This document shows, piece after piece, positions 60,266 to 64,000 of a stretch of DNA of 64,000 bases. Every line of letters starts with the position of its first letter. Positions within the stretch are counted from its first letter, which is position 1. Origin of the DNA: Pannonibacter sp. XCT-53 (lineage in GTDB: Bacteria > Pseudomonadota > Alphaproteobacteria > Rhizobiales > Stappiaceae); assembly GCF_009915765.1 (NCBI RefSeq), contig NZ_JAABLQ010000002.1, positions 186,001 to 250,000 on the forward strand, in the 5' to 3' direction. The translations under genes and the position numbers were made by a program. Under the pieces are notes generated by a model that made no database searches, was not told the origin of the DNA, and saw only the letters and a program-made list of their open reading frames with translations.

Positions 60266-61573
60266 TTACGGTGCTGCGGCGGATGGATCATGCGGTTTGG
60301 GGATGAGCGAGGCACTCAGCTCTTCCGCCCGCTTCATCGCCTTGTCGACCGTTTCCTTGTCGAGCGAGCCGACGTAGCCGTCGAGTTCCAGGTCGGACAG
60401 GCCAAGGGCGCGGGCCACATAATGCCAGGCGGTTGCCTCCACCGGATCCACGTCCCGACCGCGCCCGAAGGCATAGATCCGCGCCAGACGGTTCATGCCG
60501 ACCGGGTTGCCGGCGATGGCGGCCCGCTCGAACCAGTCGGCGGCCTCCCTCTCGTCCGGCTCCACGCCCCGGCCCTGGAACCGCAGGATGCCATAATAGA
60601 CCTGGGCGGAGACATGCCCGCGCCGCGCCGCCCGTCCGAGCCAGTTGGCGCCCTTGATCGGATCGCGAACGGTCTCGTTGCCTTCGAGGAACTGCAGGCC
60701 GAGGGCATATTGCGCCTCCACGTCCTCCAGGTCGGCAGCCTGCTGCAGCAGGCGGTTGGCCTCGGTCTCGTTGTAGGGCCGGCCTTCCCCGGCCTGGAAC
60801 AGGATGGCGAGATTGTACATGGCCGCCGGATTTCCGGCCGCGGCCGCGGCCTCGAAGAGATCCGCCGCCCGCTTCTTGTCGACGGCGACGCCATCGCCGG
60901 TCAGGTACATCTGGCCGAGACGATAGGCGGCGCCGGTGTCGCCGGCAGCCGCCGCCAGCTGATACCACTCGGCCGCCTTCTTCTTGTCCTGCGTGATGCC
61001 AAGCCCGGTCTCGTGCATGACGCCGACGAGGGTCTGCGCGGCCTTGTCCCCCTGTTCGGCCAGCGGCATCGCCACCGCGAGGGCGGTCAGGTAGAGGCCG
61101 CGCTGGAACACGCCATAGGCGAAATCGGCCGTAACGGGCTCGCCCGGCTCCATCAGCGGCGGTCCGGCCGCGATCACGTTCGGCAGGATCGGGATCTCGA
61201 CCACGACCGGCTGCGCCGCGGCATCGGCCGGGGCGGGTTGCGCGCCTTCGGCGGCTCCGGCCGGAGCCGTTCCGGCGCCCGCAGCGGCTGCGCCAGGATC
61301 AGCGGTCGGTGCCGGCGTCGCGGGGGCTGTGCTGCCGGGCGCGGGGCTGGCCGCAGGCGGTTCTGTCTGGGCCGGGGGAGCTGCCGGAGCCTGATCCTGC
61401 GTCTGGGCGGGCGCAGGGGCCGGAACGGGCACGGGCGTTTGCGCAACAGCGGTCAGGGCCGTGCCCGCCAGCAGGCCGAGGGCGAGGGCGGCGGGCAGTG
61501 CCCGCGAGACCGGGTCAGTCCACAGCGGGAGGGGCCGCAGACGGGCTGCCGCTTGCGCAAACGCCAGACGCAT
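60266..61573 (-). CDS. Sel1-repeat protein with Pro/Ala-rich N-terminus
   Basis: A 435-aa exported protein. A signal peptide lies near residues 25-45 (LPAALALGLLAGTALTAVAQ). Residues 48-125 are Pro/Ala/Gln-rich. Then at least five Sel1 (TPR-like) repeats of 36 residues: AAEWYQLAAAAGDTGAAYRL, AADLFEAAAAAGNPAAMYNL, ANRLLQQAADLEDVEAQYAL, GANWLGRAARRGHVSAQVYY and AADWFERAAIAGNPVGMNRL. Scaffold role, partner unknown. It overlaps the upstream ThiE-like gene by 1 nt (TGATG). Confidence 0.88.
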   Translation of the reverse strand: MRLAFAQAAARLRPLPLWTDPVSRALPAALALGLLAGTALTAVAQTPVPVPAPAPAQTQDQAPAAPPAQTEPPAASPAPGSTAPATPAPTADPGAAAAGAGTAPAGAAEGAQPAPADAAAQPVVVEIPILPNVIAAGPPLMEPGEPVTADFAYGVFQRGLYLTALAVAMPLAEQGDKAAQTLVGVMHETGLGITQDKKKAAEWYQLAAAAGDTGAAYRLGQMYLTGDGVAVDKKRAADLFEAAAAAGNPAAMYNLAILFQAGEGRPYNETEANRLLQQAADLEDVEAQYALGLQFLEGNETVRDPIKGANWLGRAARRGHVSAQVYYGILRFQGRGVEPDEREAADWFERAAIAGNPVGMNRLARIYAFGRGRDVDPVEATAWHYVARALGLSDLELDGYVGSLDKETVDKAMKRAEELSASLIPKPHDPSAAAP

Positions 61574-62214
61574 CAGCTTTCCTCTTCAAAGGGGTGCTGG
61601 TCGAGAATCAGGTTGGCTGCCCGCACGGCTGCAGCCGGTCCGTCGGGATGGTGCCAGACGGCATCCTTCAGGGCAACGAAGTCCGATCCCGTTGCGGCGG
61701 TCTCGTCGAGCGTGGACAGGTCATTGCCACCGAGGGCGACGCAAGGGGTGGAGAACAGTTCCGCCCACCACTGCGCCCGCTCGAGCGTCTTGGGGTGCGC
61801 TGCGGCCTGTTCCTCAAGATCGAGACGGCCGAACAGGAGGTAGTCGACGCCGGCTTCGGCGATCTCCATTTCCTCATGCTTCAGCTTGGTCCCACCGGCC
61901 CCGACAATGCGGGCCGGCTGCAGGCTGTCCAGCGCCAGCTTGATGTCGTCGAAGCCGGTGTCCACGTGGGCGCCGTCCGCCCCGGTGCGCCCGGCGACCT
62001 GGGTGTCGCGGTAGACGAGGGCGGCCGCGCCTGCCTTCTGGATCACCGGCACCAGCCTGGCCGCCGTTTCCTGCAGGTCGCGGCTGGTGGCGTCCGGCTG
62101 GTAGATGAGCACGCAGGCCACATCTCCGCCGCCGAGGGCCTCATCGAGGCGGGGCAGGAATTCGGCGACGTCGAGGGTGGGCGGAGTGACAAGGTAAAGG
62201 CGCGGGCGATTCAC
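61573..62214 (-). CDS. Divergent thiamine-phosphate synthase (ThiE-like)
   Basis: A 213-aa TIM-barrel protein of the ThiE family (NRPRLYLVTPPTLDVAEFLP, GADGAHVDTGFDDIKLAL, PARIVGAGGTKLKHEEMEIAEAGVDYLLFG). ThiE normally joins HMP-PP and thiazole phosphate. The stretch after LIYQPDATSRDL lacks the usual LRDK and IND residues (here LVYRD), so full ThiE activity is not certain. GTG start. Coupled to the Sel1 gene. Confidence 0.78.
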   Translation of the reverse strand: MNRPRLYLVTPPTLDVAEFLPRLDEALGGGDVACVLIYQPDATSRDLQETAARLVPVIQKAGAAALVYRDTQVAGRTGADGAHVDTGFDDIKLALDSLQPARIVGAGGTKLKHEEMEIAEAGVDYLLFGRLDLEEQAAAHPKTLERAQWWAELFSTPCVALGGNDLSTLDETAATGSDFVALKDAVWHHPDGPAAAVRAANLILDQHPFEEES

Positions 62215-62393
62215 GGCGGCATCCGTCGGTTGGCACCCGTCGTCGGGGCGCGTGGAACATACCTATGTCCCTAAAGACGGCAAAAGCACGACGCAAGCGC
62301 GGGTTCTGCGTTTGAACCGGATGGCGGCCGAAAAGCGTCTGCAAGGATCCGTCTGCGCATTGCAACTGGTGGTCCACCGCAGAACGTTCAGCC

Positions 62394-62441
62394 GTCATTC
62401 CGGATCTGCGGTTCGCTCGCGCTCACCTTGTCCGGAATGAC
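62394..62441. repeat. Mini copy of the element core near fbaA
   Basis: A 48-bp palindrome GTCATTCCGG...CCGGAATGAC equal to the right arm of the element core (GATCTGCGGTTCGCT, CTCACCTTGT). It lacks the middle and the outer inverted repeats, and there is no hairpin duplication. It lies about 35 bp beyond the fbaA terminator. Confidence 0.85.
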
Positions 62442-62463
62442 GACAGAGTGGCTGCAGTGCCAT

Positions 62464-62498
62464 CGAAAACGAAAAGGCCGGAGCACTGCTCCGGCCTT
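62464..62498 (-). terminator. fbaA terminator
   Basis: Stem AAGGCCGGAGCA / TGCTCCGGCCTT, followed on the minus strand by TTCGTTTTCG. It lies about 30 nt past the stop. Confidence 0.8.
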
Positions 62499-62527
62499 CA
62501 TGACTGTGTGACGTCCGCGCTGACCGC

Positions 62528-63595
62528 TTACGCGATCTTGGCGTCGAGCGCGCCGCTCTTGTAGCGGGCGGCCATTTCCGAGAGGGTCAGGACCTTCTTG
62601 ATCTTGGAAGCCTGGCCGGCGGTGTTGAAGGCCTCGAGGCGCAGCTTGCACAGCTTGGTCATGGCATCGCGGGCCGGCTTCAGATACTTGCGCGGATCGA
62701 ACTCGCCCGGGTTCTCGGCCAGGATCTTGCGGATCTGGCCGGTCATCGCCATACGGTTGTCGGTGTCGATGTTGATCTTGCGCACGCCGTTCTTGATGCC
62801 GCGCTGGATTTCCTCGATCGGCACGCCCCAGGTCTGGGGCATCTTGCCGCCGTACTGGTTAATGATGTCCTGCAGGTCCTGCGGCACCGAGGAGGAACCG
62901 TGCATGACCAGGTGGGTGTCCGGCAGGCGGCGGTGGATTTCCTCGATCACATGCATGGCAAGGATCGCGCCGTCCGGCTTGCGGGTGAACTTGTAGGCGC
63001 CGTGGCTGGTGCCCATGGCGATGGCCAGCGCGTCCACCTTGGTCTCGCGCACGAACTTCACCGCCTCGTCCGGGTCCGTGAGCAGCTGGTCGTGGCTCAG
63101 CTGGCCCTCGGCGCCGTGGCCGTCCTCGGCCTCGCCCTGGCCGCTCTCGAGGCTGCCCAGCACGCCGAGTTCGCCTTCCACGGAAATGCCGCCGAGATGC
63201 GCCATCTCGGTGACGGTCCTGGTCACGCCGACATTGTAGGCCCAGTCGGCCGGGGTCTTGCCGTCGGCCTTCAGCGAGCCGTCCATCATCACCGAGGTGA
63301 AGCCGGCCTGGATCGCGGTCATGCAGGTCGCCGGCTCGTTGCCGTGGTCGAGGTGCACGCAGACCGGGATATGCGGGTAGATCTCGGTGACGGCATCCAT
63401 CATGTGCTTCAGCATCACGTCATGGGCGTAGGAGCGGGCGCCGCGCGAGGCCTGGATGATGACCGGCGAGTCCGTCGCATCCGCCGCTTCCATGATGGAA
63501 AGGGCCTGTTCCATGTTATTGATGTTGAAGGCCGGTACACCATAGTCATGCTCGGCCGCATGATCGAGCAGCTGGCGAAGCGTAATACGTGCCAT
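62528..63595 (-). CDS. fbaA: Class II fructose-bisphosphate aldolase
   Basis: A 355-aa zinc-dependent aldolase for fructose 1,6-bisphosphate cleavage or synthesis. Motifs: [16 protein letters not shown] with the zinc His, [38 protein letters not shown] and [17 protein letters not shown]. The start at [17 protein letters not shown] is chosen; the frame runs 46 codons further without support. Glycolysis/gluconeogenesis and Calvin-type sugar metabolism use this enzyme. Confidence 0.96.
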   Translation of the reverse strand: MARITLRQLLDHAAEHDYGVPAFNINNMEQALSIMEAADATDSPVIIQASRGARSYAHDVMLKHMMDAVTEIYPHIPVCVHLDHGNEPATCMTAIQAGFTSVMMDGSLKADGKTPADWAYNVGVTRTVTEMAHLGGISVEGELGVLGSLESGQGEAEDGHGAEGQLSHDQLLTDPDEAVKFVRETKVDALAIAMGTSHGAYKFTRKPDGAILAMHVIEEIHRRLPDTHLVMHGSSSVPQDLQDIINQYGGKMPQTWGVPIEEIQRGIKNGVRKINIDTDNRMAMTGQIRKILAENPGEFDPRKYLKPARDAMTKLCKLRLEAFNTAGQASKIKKVLTLSEMAARYKSGALDAKIA

Positions 63596-63861
63596 GAATA
63601 ACTCCCGTCGTCCGGCGACTGGCAGTTCCGGCAAGGGCCGGTCCGCCTTCACGATGTCGCTCTGCGTCAAAGCCACGGTGGTTCTAACAAAACACTCCGG
63701 ATTTGGAAGATGGGCCCCGGAGACATAAATCAATTAAAATGCTGAAACTTGAGCGATTTTTGGCAACAGATTTAATTTGATATTTGAAATATATGCGCCG
63801 GCCAAGGCGGAAAATGCAAGGCGGTCCGGCTCATTCGGGAGGCGGCTGCGCCAATGTTCCA
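63596..63861. other. Region upstream of fbaA
   Basis: A 266-bp region that holds the fbaA promoter. The part 63720-63800 is A+T-rich (TTAATTTGATATTTG). No promoter was fixed and no gene is supported. Confidence 0.45.
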
Positions 63862-64000
63862 CGTCATCCCTGTCTATGAGAGCGCTGGCCAGCCGCGCGT
63901 TCGCGAGGCGCCGAGCGGGGATCCAGAGATCAGCCGCGCGACGCGCGTCACAATCGGTCAGGCGCTGCCGTATCGGGGATGGGCTCGCTTTCGCTCGCAC
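63862..64000 (+). repeat. Degenerate partial copy of the terminator element
   Basis: From GTCATCCC at 63863 the sequence follows the element core with many changes (GGCGCCGAGC, GGGATCCAGAGATCAGCC, GGGCTCGCTTTCGCTCGCAC) and runs off the window end. The terminal repeat and a duplicated hairpin cannot be judged. Confidence 0.75.

Overview
The window is a GC-rich chromosomal segment of an alphaproteobacterium, most likely of the order Hyphomicrobiales (Rhizobiales) and perhaps near Stappiaceae; the species cannot be fixed from sequence reading alone. The placement rests on lineage-typical genes (cpdR, rcdA, gapR, trcR, DUF1465/DUF1192/DUF2312/DUF1013 proteins, split pntAA/pntAB, aa3 oxidase subunit IV), an alpha-r8/MmgR-like sRNA and a ROSE-like RNA thermometer. 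The region is mostly conserved housekeeping DNA. I see no prophage, CRISPR array, defence island or transposase gene.

Layout. 1-7 kb: gltBD glutamate synthase. 7-10 kb: a bufferin-type RiPP cluster (DUF2282 precursor, MNIO enzyme, partner protein, DoxX protein). 10-16 kb: aldolase, small heat-shock protein with thermosensor, hisN, an sRNA, N-formylglutamate amidohydrolase, cpdR, tRNA-Val, rpmJ. 16-24 kb: TPR protein, hydrolase, pyk, glycerate kinase, a second N-formylglutamate amidohydrolase, gapR. 24-32 kb: DUF882 cell-wall protein, sigma-54 response regulator, oligoendopeptidase, DUF3445, ABC1 kinase. 32-38 kb: oxidase subunit IV, transhydrogenase pntAA-pntAB-pntB, K+/H+ antiporter, RluA synthase. 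38-47 kb: TPR lipoprotein, rpsU, MATE pump, purEK, two DUF465 proteins, rpmE, ABC exporter. 47-53 kb: SDR, prpE, TauE, AMP-ligase, rcdA. 53-64 kb: DUF1192, quinone oxidoreductase, trcR, a MotA/OmpA pair, suhB, efp, Sel1 protein, ThiE-like protein, fbaA.

The most unusual signal is a family of short non-coding mobile-like elements (about 252-269 bp, imperfect terminal inverted repeats) inserted in the terminators of pyk, gapR and trcR. Each copy is flanked by a perfect direct duplication of that gene's own terminator stem-loop, a different hairpin of 22, 21 or 24 bp at each site. All three have the same orientation relative to transcription, and only the distal hairpin keeps its U-tract. A 48-bp core remnant lies beside the fbaA terminator and a degenerate copy runs off the right end of the window.

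Other regulatory signals are CtrA-like boxes before the MotA-like and DUF882 genes, a start codon buried in the rpmJ terminator hairpin, and short tandem repeats crossing the stop codons of two genes. The window holds two adaptors of CtrA proteolysis (cpdR, rcdA) plus two further cell-cycle or nucleoid regulators (gapR, trcR), each in a separate transcription unit.
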